This document shows positions 32,004 to 42,900 of a DNA stretch of 64,000 nt, in pieces. Position 1 is the first letter of the stretch. Every line of letters starts with the position of its first letter. The notes beneath the pieces were generated by a model. That model was not told the origin of the DNA. It made no database searches and saw only the letters and a list, made by a program, of their open reading frames with translations. Both the position numbers and the translations under genes were made by a program. Origin of the DNA: Rosa chinensis (taxonomy: Eukaryota > Streptophyta > Magnoliopsida > Rosales > Rosaceae); NCBI RefSeq assembly GCF_002994745.2, contig NC_037089.1:1425001-1489000 (forward strand). Reading direction: 5' to 3'.

Positions 32004-32510
32004 TAGTGCTACTACACATACCATCCTTCGAAACTGCTAATTACTTGAATGCCTCCTGGAGTGATTGGTCCAATTAGGTATACGTCCAAGGCATTGAACC
32101 TGATATATGTCTTCGTGTACCTAGATCCCCACAGGTTCATCGTTTATATATCAGAATGACCCCTTTCAGGTTCATCGTTTATTAACTTATCCATGAGAAT
32201 TAGCAGTTTCCTCATGGGCTGTTCAATAAATTCTATTTCTCACGACCCTTTACACCAACATACGCCTGTAATCAAAATCGCCTTTATGTTAGATTAGTGT
32301 ATTTCTTATACGGCCCTATTCCTCTCCCACTCATGTTTCAAAGGTTCGTAGATTTACAATCCAATCAACTCGTTTATTGATCTTCAGAACGTCCGTTGTG
32401 TCCCTTATCCTGAGAACTTTTGAGTACCGTAGTGTGCCTTATCAACGCCTGTAATCAAGTTTAGTGTGCCTTATCAACGCCTTCTCAACGATGCCTCTAG
32501 TGATTCACTT
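32002..32510. other. patchwork filler
   Basis: 32002-32034 is a plus-strand protease scrap (GATAGTGCTACTACACATAC). The rest is mosaic: CCCTTTCAGGTTCATCG, CGTCCGTTGTGTCCCTTAT (gag, minus), AGTGTGCCTTATCAACG (LTR, plus, twice). 32431-32457 is identical to 49163-49189, so one LTR-to-filler joint occurs at both sites. Confidence 0.7.
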
Positions 32511-33312
32511 CAATCTACGATTCGCCGACTTCAAGTCTGTAGCTGAATATAATTCAGAAGTTCTACGCCTCAAAACCATGTTGGGGTTCTGTGGACAACC
32601 CGTCACAGAGCAAGAACTAATTGAGAAAACTCTCTCCACCTTCCCCGTCTCAGCAATTTTGCTCTCAAAGCAATATCGAACAGAATTCGATACTAGACGG
32701 ATCACGAGATTTCATCAGCTCATTACTATTATGTCTGTAGCTGAAAAACATGATAATATCCTCGTGAAGAATTATAATTCAAGGCCTATCGGAACTAAGA
32801 GCGTTCATGAGGCGAATTATAATAATGCACCCAAAGGAGGGCGCAAGGAGCGGAACCCTAAGAATAAGGGACACAACGGACGTTCTGGTCCATATAACCG
32901 CCCTACAAAGGAAGGTACTCGTCAGAATGAAGGACGATCACGTGGCAATACATGGCAACGTGGGAGAGGAGGCCGTGGGGCTCCAGGACATGGAGGAACC
33001 ACCCAGGGCCGTGGGAATGGCGCCAACTCCTATGGGGGACGCCACCCAAGTGCAAACAATGCACCTCAATTAAAGGGAGGAAATCACAATGACATGTGTC
33101 ATCGATGTGGATCTAGTGAGCACTGGTTCAAACAATGCAACGCAAGCAAACAATTGGCTGCGCATTACAAGGCATTTAGAGACTTCAGAGAGCATGAAGC
33201 CAATTTTGCCGAAAATATAGAAGAAGATGGTGATGATGCCGACGTCAATCTCACCATAGCGGACTTCAAATCTGACAAAGAATTGCACAAGGATGCTGCA
33301 GATTTTGATTAG
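32511..33312 (+). pseudogene. gag: family B gag, 5'-truncated
   Basis: From RFADFKSVAEYNSEVLRLK to the stop, about 266 codons; the N-terminal third is replaced by filler. It has the capsid helices, the RG-rich stretch (GRSRGNTWQRGRGGRG), the CCHC knuckle CHRCGSSEHWFKQC and the acidic tail. ACTAAGAGCGTTC inside the frame repeats the leader stem-loop sequence. Confidence 0.88.
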
Positions 33313-33686
33313 TATAGTCCTTTACTTTTCCAAGAATTATGTAATGGCTATTATGCCTTAAATCAATAAAATGACTTATTGTATTAACTCTTTCCCTCTA
33401 GGCGTACTCAAGAGTACTTGTGATGTCTAGGCAAGGTTTGATCTGAGAGAACGGTTTTAAAAGTGAGCAACGCTCCACCAAAATCTCGCCTTACCTTACC
33501 TGGTCACAACTAAATTGAAATTACCGAAAGGATTGAGTGACTACGATTTGTCTACGGTTTGATTTTTATATTGGATTAGATTTTGGTCAAGAAACTTTGA
33601 TGTAATCATTGGCTATTATTAATAAAGTATCGATTTATTTTAATGTCTTGGACATATTCTAAATTCGAACTTTATTATTTTTCAGT
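33312..33686 (+). other. gag-pol spacer, possible 374-nt intron
   Basis: The gag stop TAG (33310-33312) overlaps a GT at 33312-33313. The spacer ends TTATTTTTCAG at 33685, two bases before the pol ATG. Removing 33312-33685 would turn the stop into TAT and continue in frame into pol ATG. The spacer is AT-rich with stops in all frames. Element A has the acceptor but not this GT. Not proven. Confidence 0.45.
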
Positions 33687-36600
33687 ATGTTTCCCGGAGA
33701 GCTCGAATGCCTCGTGGATAGTGCTACTACACATACCATCCTTCGAAACAGGCAGCTATTCCTATGGATGGCGCCTACTCGATCTTCTGTGACTACGATG
33801 GCTGGACCATCTCAATTGATTCATGGTCGAGGACCAGCTCAATTTATGTTGCCTAATGGCACTACCTTGAATGTCACCGAAGCTCTTTATGCTCCTAGGG
33901 CAGGAAGAACCCTATTGAGCTTCAAAGATATAAGAGCCAATGGTTTTCATGTGGAAACACATTGTGAGAATGGACAAGAGTTCCTTTGCATCACCTCTAA
34001 TGACTACGGACATAAACGAGTATTAGAGAAACTTATGTGTCGCTCTAGTGGGTTGTATGCAACCACTATTCGAGTCATTGAATCCAACCATGTCATGAGA
34101 GATGATTTATGGGATTCCGACACGTATAGGCTTTGGCACGACCGTTTGGGACACCCAGGTCGTGACATGCTGATCCGTGTATTAAAGACTTCACACGGAC
34201 ATCCCTTTTTCAGAACGAAAAGAAGTAAAACTCGGTTTTTGGACACCGAAGGAACCCCTGCGCCTCACGGCGCCGTTCACCCCCAAATCCGGCCATCCTT
34301 GGCCGGCGCCGCCTTCCCCCTGCGGCCTCAGGGTGGCATTGACGCCACCAAGGGTCCTTTGTCTCCAACTTTTACTTCTAAGGTCACTTGTGACTTTGTG
34401 GCTCAACCAAAATCCTCATTGGTTGTTTCTAAAGCCCATCATTCGTTCTGCAAAGCCTGCTCTTTAGCAAAGTTAGGATCAAGACCATCCTATGCAAAGG
34501 ACACCAAGGAAAATATACCATTCTTGCAAAGAATTCAAGGTGATATTTGTGGACCTATTCAACCACCATGCGGACCATTTAGATATTTTATGGTGTTGGT
34601 TGATGCATCGACACGCTGGTCACATGTCATGCTATTGTCCACAAGGAACGCTGCATTTGCTAAACTCCTAGCACAAATCATTAAGTTACGGGCTCACCAC
34701 CCTGATCATCCCATTAAGTCTATAAGATTAGACAATGCTGGGGAGTTTACATCAAAGACTTTTGATGATTATTGCATGTCCATTGGGATTGATGTTGAAC
34801 ATCCTGTTCCTCATGTTCATACCCAAAATGGTCTCGCAGAAGCCACCATTAACCGACTTCAAATGGTTGCTCGAGCATTGGTGATGCGCACCAATCTCCC
34901 TATTTCTGCTTGGGGCTATGCAATATTGCATGCAGCCGTGCTTATTCGTCTGAGGCCCACTGCCACTCAACCCTTCTCTGCGTCACAGATGGTTACTGGG
35001 TATGAGCCTGATGTCTCACACTTACGCATATTTGGGTGTGCAGTCTATGTGCCTATTGCGCCGCCACAGCGCACCAAAATGGGTCCTCAAAGACGATTAG
35101 GCCTTTATGTTGGATATGATTCTCCAACGATTATCCGCTACATAGAACCCTTGACAGGCGATCTCTTTACCGCTAGATTTGCGGATTGTCACTTCGATGA
35201 GACAGTCTTCCCATCGTTAGGGGGAGATAAGAACATCAATGTTCAACAGGAACGACCGGAATTGTCGTGGTCTGTCCCCACTCTGTCTCATCTTGATCCC
35301 CGAACCGCACAGTCTGAAATTGAAGTGCGGAGAATTCTCGATCTTCAGAACGTAGCAGAATCGATGCCTGATGCGTTTTCTGATATCGCTAAAGTGACGA
35401 GATCACACATACCTGCTGCAAACGTGCCTGCAAGGATTGATGTCCCTAAAACTAGAGGACATGACGCTAACTCAAGAGGATTTGAGCATGGCGCCAACGT
35501 CCCCTCTCACAGTGATGGTGACGTTGTGGCTAGGCCCATGGCTCCTGCCAGGAAGCGCGGGAGGCCTATAGGTTCGATGGATTCTCGCCCAAGAAAGAAA
35601 GCGAGTTTGGCACAGAATAATCCATTAATCATCGATATAAATAATCCATCTCATGAGAATATTCCGGATTATGGTTATGTCCAAGAGACATCATTGGGGG
35701 ACGCTCCAATGTCAGAACCAACTCCAGAGAATAGAGAGATCTCCATAAATTACACTAGTGTACATGAGATGATGGATAGAAATTCTATGGCGATTGATGA
35801 TGCATTTGCATATCATATTGCGAAAGGGATTATAGAATATGATGATATCGAACCTCGCTCTGTTGAAGAATGTCAACGAAGAGCAGATTGGCCTAAATGG
35901 AAAGATGCGATCCAGGTTGAATTGGATTCACTAACAAAGAGACAGGTATTTGGGCCTGTAACGCAGACACCCCCAAGTGTAAAGCCTGTTGGCCATAAAT
36001 GGGTCTTTGTTAGAAAGCGTAATGAGAAAAATGAGGTGGTAAGATATAAAGCCCGCCTTGTGGCGCAAGGTTTCTCACAACGCCCTGGAATCGACTACGA
36101 GGAGACATATTCTCCCGTAATGGACGTTATAACGTTCCGCTACCTTGTCAGTTTGGTAGTTTCCGAAAAACTTGACATGCAGCTTATGGATGTGGTTACA
36201 GCATATCTCTATGGGGATCTAGATTCAGAGATATATATGAAGGTTCCAGATGGACTTCAATTACCCAAATCAAGTGGCTCTAAACCACGGAGCGCGTTTT
36301 CAATAAGATTAAAACGCTCACTATATGGATTAAAACAATCCGGACGGATGTGGTATAACCGTCTAAGTGACTACTTGATTGGGAAGGGATATATTAACAA
36401 TGAAATATGCCCATGCGTGTTCATTAAAAGAACAAGTTCCGGATTTGCAATCGTAGCAGTTTATGTCGATGACATGAACCTAATTGGAACTCTAGATGAG
36501 TTAAAGGAAACTGCTAATTACTTGAAATCCGAATTTGAGATGAAAGATCTTGGGAAAACACGGTTTTGTCTCGGTTTAGAACTCGAGCACCGTAGTGATG

Positions 36601-37613
36601 GGATTTTGATCCATCAGTCTGCATATACTCAGAAAATTCTAAGGCGCTTTAATGAAGATAAAGCAAAGCCTGCAAGTACTCCCATGATCGGCCGTAGTCT
36701 TGAGCCCGGAAAAGATCCGTTTCGTCCAAGGGATGAGGACGAAGAACCCCTAGAGGCCGAAGTGCCCTATTTAAGTGCAATAGGCGCATTATTGTACTTA
36801 GCTCAATGCACAAGACCGGATATCTCATTCGCAGTGAACTTGTTAGCTAGACATAGCTCTGCGCCAACACGCCGCCATTGGATTGGTATAAAGACAATCT
36901 TTCGATACCTAAGAGGTACGATTGATATGGGCTTATTCTATCCCTACAGAGAGAAAAGGAATGACGGAAAATTGGGATCGGACCCAAAAAGGCAAAACGC
37001 CCCCGTCCATGGAATGGCCGCCGGCCATGTTGCCGGCACAGGCGCCGCCGCCGCTCATGGTGGCCGGCGTCCTCCTATCTCCCTCCATCAAAACGACAAT
37101 GATGTCTTGATGGGCTTTGCTGATGCAGGGTACCTCTCTGACCCTCACAAAGGTCGCTCCCAAACAGGTTATGTCTTTACCATGGGAAGCACTGCGATAT
37201 CTTGGAGGTCTACGAAACAGACCCTTGTTGCTACTTCCTCAAATCATGCAGAGATTATTGCTCTACATGAAGCTGTACGTGAATGTGTATGGTTAAGGTC
37301 TGTAATTCGACACATTCAAGGAAGTTGTGGTTTGAAGTCTACCACAGATGACCCTACATGCATTTATGAGGATAATGCAGCTTGTATTGAACAAATGAAG
37401 TTAGGTTTCATCAAGGGTGACAACACCAAGCATATATCGCCTAAGTTCTTTTATAATCAGCAACAACAATCACTTCTAAAGATTGAAGTGAATCAAATCC
37501 GATCAGAGGATAATGTAGCGGACTTATTCACTAAGTCGTTACCTAAATCCACCTTCGAGAAACATGTGAAGAGCATCGGATTGAGAAAGTTATCCGAACT
37601 CCCACGATTGTAG
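33687..37613 (+). CDS. pol: family B Pol polyprotein, full-length copy 2
   Basis: 1308 codons, intact, with the same domains and residue positions as the first full copy. One distinguishing change near 34853 (ATTAACCGAC versus ATTAAACGAC) replaces Lys389 by Asn, four residues after catalytic Glu385 of integrase. MLIRV variant. It sits in the most complete family B unit of the window: gag (5'-truncated), spacer, pol, 3' UTR, complete LTR, primer site. Confidence 0.95.
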   Translation: MFPGELECLVDSATTHTILRNRQLFLWMAPTRSSVTTMAGPSQLIHGRGPAQFMLPNGTTLNVTEALYAPRAGRTLLSFKDIRANGFHVETHCENGQEFLCITSNDYGHKRVLEKLMCRSSGLYATTIRVIESNHVMRDDLWDSDTYRLWHDRLGHPGRDMLIRVLKTSHGHPFFRTKRSKTRFLDTEGTPAPHGAVHPQIRPSLAGAAFPLRPQGGIDATKGPLSPTFTSKVTCDFVAQPKSSLVVSKAHHSFCKACSLAKLGSRPSYAKDTKENIPFLQRIQGDICGPIQPPCGPFRYFMVLVDASTRWSHVMLLSTRNAAFAKLLAQIIKLRAHHPDHPIKSIRLDNAGEFTSKTFDDYCMSIGIDVEHPVPHVHTQNGLAEATINRLQMVARALVMRTNLPISAWGYAILHAAVLIRLRPTATQPFSASQMVTGYEPDVSHLRIFGCAVYVPIAPPQRTKMGPQRRLGLYVGYDSPTIIRYIEPLTGDLFTARFADCHFDETVFPSLGGDKNINVQQERPELSWSVPTLSHLDPRTAQSEIEVRRILDLQNVAESMPDAFSDIAKVTRSHIPAANVPARIDVPKTRGHDANSRGFEHGANVPSHSDGDVVARPMAPARKRGRPIGSMDSRPRKKASLAQNNPLIIDINNPSHENIPDYGYVQETSLGDAPMSEPTPENREISINYTSVHEMMDRNSMAIDDAFAYHIAKGIIEYDDIEPRSVEECQRRADWPKWKDAIQVELDSLTKRQVFGPVTQTPPSVKPVGHKWVFVRKRNEKNEVVRYKARLVAQGFSQRPGIDYEETYSPVMDVITFRYLVSLVVSEKLDMQLMDVVTAYLYGDLDSEIYMKVPDGLQLPKSSGSKPRSAFSIRLKRSLYGLKQSGRMWYNRLSDYLIGKGYINNEICPCVFIKRTSSGFAIVAVYVDDMNLIGTLDELKETANYLKSEFEMKDLGKTRFCLGLELEHRSDGILIHQSAYTQKILRRFNEDKAKPASTPMIGRSLEPGKDPFRPRDEDEEPLEAEVPYLSAIGALLYLAQCTRPDISFAVNLLARHSSAPTRRHWIGIKTIFRYLRGTIDMGLFYPYREKRNDGKLGSDPKRQNAPVHGMAAGHVAGTGAAAAHGGRRPPISLHQNDNDVLMGFADAGYLSDPHKGRSQTGYVFTMGSTAISWRSTKQTLVATSSNHAEIIALHEAVRECVWLRSVIRHIQGSCGLKSTTDDPTCIYEDNAACIEQMKLGFIKGDNTKHISPKFFYNQQQQSLLKIEVNQIRSEDNVADLFTKSLPKSTFEKHVKSIGLRKLSELPRL

Positions 37614-37810
37614 CAATCAGGGGGAGATATCGACATCAGGGGGAGTTATGATGTCTACATGTTCGATCTCGAAGAGTGAAGGACGTGTTGTGCTCTTTTT
37701 GTCCTTCGACCAGGATTATTTTTGTCCCACAGGGTTTTTGTTACCTGGCAAGGTTTTAACGAGGCAACGGATGAAGCGTCACCACCAAGTTTGAGCGGCA
37801 CAAGGGGGAG
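37614..37810 (+). mobile_element. family B 3' UTR and polypurine tract, copy 2
   Basis: Two CAGGGGGAG motifs after the stop and AAGGGGGAG at the LTR. One T is missing in the run near 37756 compared with other copies. Confidence 0.82.
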
Positions 37811-38017
37811 TGTTGAAGGAAAATCAAGTTTAGTGTGCCTTATCAAACTAGGAATAGGAATAGGAGAGAAGGTTCTAGATTTCCCAATCCTACACGGATT
37901 GGTATTCCTTGTAACATTAGATTATGCACTTTGTAATCCCTATATATAGGGCTCCTATTCTCTATAATGAAATACACTTCTCTCATCAATCTCTCTCAAT
38001 ACCAATATACTTAAACA
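37811..38017 (+). repeat. family B complete LTR (207 bp)
   Basis: TGTTGAAGG ... ATACTTAAACA, TG...CA ends. It holds TCCCTATATATAGGG as likely TATA box. It is preceded by the polypurine tract (3' LTR context) and followed by the primer site (5' LTR context), so one LTR is shared by a 3' end and a 5' leader. Confidence 0.92.
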
Positions 38018-38118
38018 CGTTATCAGCACGAGCCCTAAACCACAAATAGCCAAAAAGCCAAAAACCCGAAAAGAATTTCATATCGCCAAAACTGCCGCAG
38101 CCCCTTGCCCGTGCTAGC
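38018..38118 (+). mobile_element. family B primer-binding site and start of leader
   Basis: CGTTATCAGCACGA (38018-38031) as in element A, then AAACCACAAATAGCC and C-rich leader to GTGCTAG. It breaks at CATCAGGGGGAG, which belongs to the 3' UTR. Confidence 0.78.
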
Positions 38119-38469
38119 ATCAGGGGGAGATATCCTAATAAATCCTCATCCAAAACACGGAAATAGGGGACAAAACCGAGACTGAAGATCTTCCATAGTA
38201 ATAAAGGGTGGGCGATCCATCAATAATACTCGATCCATCATTAGCAGTCTCGGTTTTACGTGTCGCCTGAACCTGAAAGGGGTCGTTTATCCATGAGATA
38301 AACGAGTATATCTCAATTGATAGGAAACATAGGAACCTGTATCCTATAAACACGGAACGTGTATCCGTCAGGACATGGCGGCGTATCCGTAATTGGACGA
38401 GTACCTAACTATAAGTTCCGGAGAACGCTCATAACGGACCTTAGCCATAGGAATAGGAAACTTGGTGAT
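38119..38469. other. patchwork filler
   Basis: Begins with a 3' UTR scrap (CATCAGGGGGAGATATC), then ACACGG, AATAAAGGGTGGGCGA (also near 28931), GAACCTGAAAGGGGTCG (also near 45101) and variants of GTATCCGT. No gene. Confidence 0.65.
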
Positions 38470-38840
38470 CTACTTCCTCAAATCATGCAGAGATTATTGC
38501 TCTACATGAAGCTGTACGTGAATGTGTATGGTTAAGGTCTGTAATTCGACACATTCAAGGAAGTTGTGGTTTGAAGTCTACCACAGATGACCCTACATGC
38601 ATTTATGAGGATAATGCAGCTTGTATTGAACAAATGAAGTTAGGTTTCATCAAGGGTGACAACACCAAGCATATATCGCCTAAGTTCTTTTATAATCAGC
38701 AACAACAATCACTTCTAAAGATTGAAGTGAATCAAATCCGATCAGAGGATAATGTAGCGGACTTATTCACTAAGTCGTTACCTAAATCCACCTTCGAGAA
38801 ACATGTGAAGAGCATCGGATTGAGAAAGTTATCCGAACTC
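38470..38840 (+). pseudogene. family B RNase H C-terminal fragment
   Basis: From SSNHAEIIALHEAV to KLSEL: three of the four RNase H acidic residues and the pol C-terminus, then a joint with filler (38841-38903, with ATGTACCTTATAGATT). Confidence 0.87.
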
Positions 38841-38903
38841 GGATTTATGACCTAATTGGCTCCGGGTTGCCCCATGATTTGGAACATGTACCTTATAGAT
38901 TTA

Positions 38904-39068
38904 CTCCATCATTATAGAGAATAGGAGCCCTATATATAGGGATTACAAAGTGCATAATCTAATGTTACAAGGAATACCAATCCGTGTAGGATTGGGAAAT
39001 CTAGAACCTTCTCTCCTATTCCTATTCCTAGTTTGATAAGGCACACTAAACTTGATTTTCCTTCAACA
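38904..39068 (-). repeat. family B LTR, partial, minus strand
   Basis: About 165 bp of the LTR start, ending CTTCAACA at 39068 where the polypurine tract follows. It extends further toward the LTR end (ATTATAGAGAATAGG) than the 148-bp copies. Confidence 0.88.
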
Positions 39069-39370
39069 CTCCCCTTGTGCCGCTCAAACTTGGTGGTGAC
39101 GCTTCATCCGTTGCCTCGTTAAAAACCTTGCCAGGTAACAAAAACCCTGTGGGACAAAAATAATCCTGGTCGAAGGACAAAAAGAGCACAACACGTCCTT
39201 CACTCTTCGAGATCGAACATGTAGACATCATAACTCCCCCTGATGTCGATATCTCCCCCTGATTGCTACAATCGTGGGAGTTCGGATAACTTTCTCAATC
39301 CGATGCTCTTCACATGTTTCTCGAAGGTGGATTTAGGTAACGACTTAGTGAATAAGTCCGCTACATTATC
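39069..39370 (-). mobile_element. family B polypurine tract, 3' UTR and pol C-terminus
   Basis: The polypurine tract has one C fewer (CTCCCCTTG on the plus strand). The 3' UTR runs to about 39268, then pol C-terminal codons to GTCCGCTACATTATC, where filler begins. Confidence 0.85.
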
Positions 39371-39938
39371 ACCTTGTGCCAATCATGGAGCAATCAACCT
39401 TGCTCCATGATCACCTTGGCACATGGGATTGTGCCATCTTATTCAAAAACCGTGTGCCCTTAGAAGGTTTTTCCCAAGATCTTGGGAAAACCGTTAATTT
39501 CATGCTCCATGATCACCTTCTAACCATGTGCCCTTAGAAGGTTTCAGATAGCAATCATGCGCAGGTCAACCATGTTGGATATGGATTCACTATATGGATT
39601 CACTATAGTGATTGACCCATAACTTCTAAGGGGAAACACTAATCTATTAGGATTGCGCAGGTCAACCATGAATTAAAGTAACCCGGAGGTACATTATCTC
39701 TGCTAATTACTTGGACCCTATATGGATTCACTATATGGATTTACTTGAATGCCTCCTGGAGTGGAACATATACCTAAGACATATTACTTTGGTTCATTTA
39801 GAATATACTGCGTTTTAATCTTATAAACACGGTTAATTCAGGGGGCAAAACGACCCCTTTCAGGTTCAGTTAACTTTACTATGTTACTCGAGTTTTACAA
39901 TACCAACAATCACTTCTATAGAACAAATGAAGTTAAGT
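39371..39938. other. patchwork filler rich in hairpin modules
   Basis: 39384-39409 is a perfect hairpin (CATGGAGCAA-TCAACC-TTGCTCCATG). GTGCCCTTAGAAGGTTT occurs twice, TATGGATTCACTATATGG twice, GCGCAGGTCAACCATG twice. CCAAGATCTTGGGAAAAC joins both strands of one pol site. Most modules recur in other fillers; their source in family B was not found for all. Confidence 0.7.
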
Positions 39939-42900
39939 CCCTTGATGAAACCTAACTTCATTTGTTCAATACAAGCTGCATTATCCTCATAAATGCATGT
40001 AGGGTCATCTGTGGTAGACTTCAAACCACAACTTCCTTGAATGTGTCGAATTACAGACCTTAACCATACACATTCACGTACAGCTTCATGTAGAGCAATA
40101 ATCTCTGCATGATTTGAGGAAGTAGCAACAAGGGTCTGTTTCGTAGACCTCCAAGATATCGCAGTGCTTCCCATGGTAAAGACATAACCTGTTTGGGAGC
40201 GACCTTTGTGAGGGTCAGAGAGGTACCCTGCATCAGCAAAGCCCATCAAGACATCATTGTCGTTTTGATGGAGGGAGATAGGAGGACGCCGGCCACCATG
40301 AGCGGCGGCGGCGCCTGTGCCGGCAACATGGCCGGCGGCCATTCCATGGACGGGGGCGTTTTGCCTTTTTGGGTCCGATCCCAATTTTCCGTCATTCCTT
40401 TTCTCTCTGTAGGGATAGAATAAGCCCATATCAATCGTACCTCTTAGGTATCGAAAGATTGTCTTTATACCAATCCAATGGCGGCGTGTTGGCGCAGAGC
40501 TATGTCTAGCTAACAAGTTCACTGCGAATGAGATATCCGGTCTTGTGCATTGAGCTAAGTACAATAATGCGCCTATTGCACTTAAATAGGGCACTTCGGC
40601 CTCTAGGGGTTCTTCGTCCTCATCCCTTGGACGAAACGGATCTTTTCCGGGCTCAAGACTACGGCCGATCATGGGAGTACTCGCAGGCTTTGCTTTATCT
40701 TCATTAAAGCGCCTTAGAATTTTCTGAGTATATGCAGACTGATGGATCAAAATCCCATCACTACGGTGCTCGAGTTCTAAACCGAGACAAAACCGTGTTT
40801 TCCCAAGATCTTTCATCTCAAATTCGGATTTCAAGTAATTAGCAGTTTCCTTTAACTCATCTAGAGTTCCAATTAGGTTCATGTCATCGACATAAACTGC
40901 TACGATTGCAAATCCGGAACTTGTTCTTTTAATGAACACGCATGGGCATATTTCATTGTTAATATATCCCTTCCCAATCAAGTAGTCACTTAGACGGTTA
41001 TACCACATCCGTCCGGATTGTTTTAATCCATATAGTGAGCGTTTTAATCTTATTGAAAACGCGCTCCGTGGTTTAGAGCCACTTGATTTGGGTAATTGAA
41101 GTCCATCTGGAACCTTCATATATATCTCTGAATCTAGATCCCCATAGAGATATGCTGTAACCACATCCATAAGCTGCATGTCAAGTTTTTCGGAAACTAC
41201 CAAACTGACAAGGTAGCGGAACGTTATAACGTCCATTACGGGAGAATATGTCTCCTCGTAGTCGATTCCAGGGCGTTGTGAGAAACCTTGCGCCACAAGG
41301 CGGGCTTTATATCTTACCACCTCATTTTTCTCATTACGCTTTCTAACAAAGACCCATTTATGGCCAACAGGCTTTACACTTGGGGGTGTCTGCGTTACAG
41401 GCCCAAATACCTGTCTCTTTGTTAGTGAATCCAATTCAACCTGGATCGCATCTTTCCATTTAGGCCAATCTGCTCTTCGTTGACATTCTTCAACAGAGCG
41501 AGGTTCGATATCATCATATTCTATAATCCCTTTCGCAATATGATATGCAAATGCATCATCAATCGCCATAGAATTTCTATCCATCATCTCATGTACACTA
41601 GTGTAATTTATGGAGATCTCTCTATTCTCTGGAGTTGGTTCTGACATTGGAGCGTCCCCCAATGATGTCTCTTGGACATAACCATAATCCGGAATATTCT
41701 CATGAGATGGATTATTTATATCGATGATTAATGGATTATTCTGTGCCAAACTCGCTTTCTTTCTTGGGCGAGAATCCATCGAACCTATAGGCCTCCCGCG
41801 CTTCCTGGCAGGAGCCATGGGCCTAGCCACAACGTCACCATCACTGTGAGAGGGGACGTTGGCGCCATGCTCAAATCCTCTTGAGTTAGCGTCATGTCCT
41901 CTAGTTTTAGGGACATCAATCCTTGCAGGCACGTTTGCAGCAGGTATGTGTGATCTCGTCACTTTAGCGATATCAGAAAACGCATCAGGCATCGATTCTG
42001 CTACGTTCTGAAGATCGAGAATTCTCCGCACTTCAATTTCAGACTGTGCGGTTCGGGGATCAAGATGAGACAGAGTGGGGACAGACCACGACAATTCCGG
42101 TCGTTCCTGTTGAACATTGATGTTCTTATCTCCCCCTAACGATGGGAAGACTGTCTCATCGAAGTGACAATCCGCAAATCTAGCGGTAAAGAGATCGCCT
42201 GTCAAGGGTTCTATGTAGCGGATAATCGTTGGAGAATCATATCCAACATAAAGGCCTAATCGTCTTTGAGGACCCATTTTGGTGCGCTGTGGCGGCGCAA
42301 TAGGCACATAGACTGCACACCCAAATATGCGTAAGTGTGAGACATCAGGCTCATACCCAGTAACCATCTGTGACGCAGAGAAGGGTTGAGTGGCAGTGGG
42401 CCTCAGACGAATAAGCACGGCTGCATGCAATATTGCATAGCCCCAAGCAGAAATAGGGAGATTGGTGCGCATCACCAATGCTCGAGCAACCATTTGAAGT
42501 CGTTTAATGGTGGCTTCTGCGAGACCATTTTGGGTATGAACATGAGGAACAGGATGTTCAACATCAATCCCAATGGACATGCAATAATCATCAAAAGTCT
42601 TTGATGTAAACTCCCCAGCATTGTCTAATCTTATAGACTTAATGGGATGATCAGGGTGGTGAGCCCGTAACTTAATGATTTGTGCTAGGAGTTTAGCAAA
42701 TGCAGCGTTCCTTGTGGACAATAGCATGACATGTGACCAGCGTGTCGATGCATCAACCAACACCATAAAATATCTAAATGGTCCGCATGGTGGTTGAATA
42801 GGTCCACAAATATCACCTTGAATTCTTTGCAAGAATGGTATATTTTCCTTGGTGTCCTTTGCATAGGATGGTCTTGATCCTAACTTTGCTAAAGAGCAGG

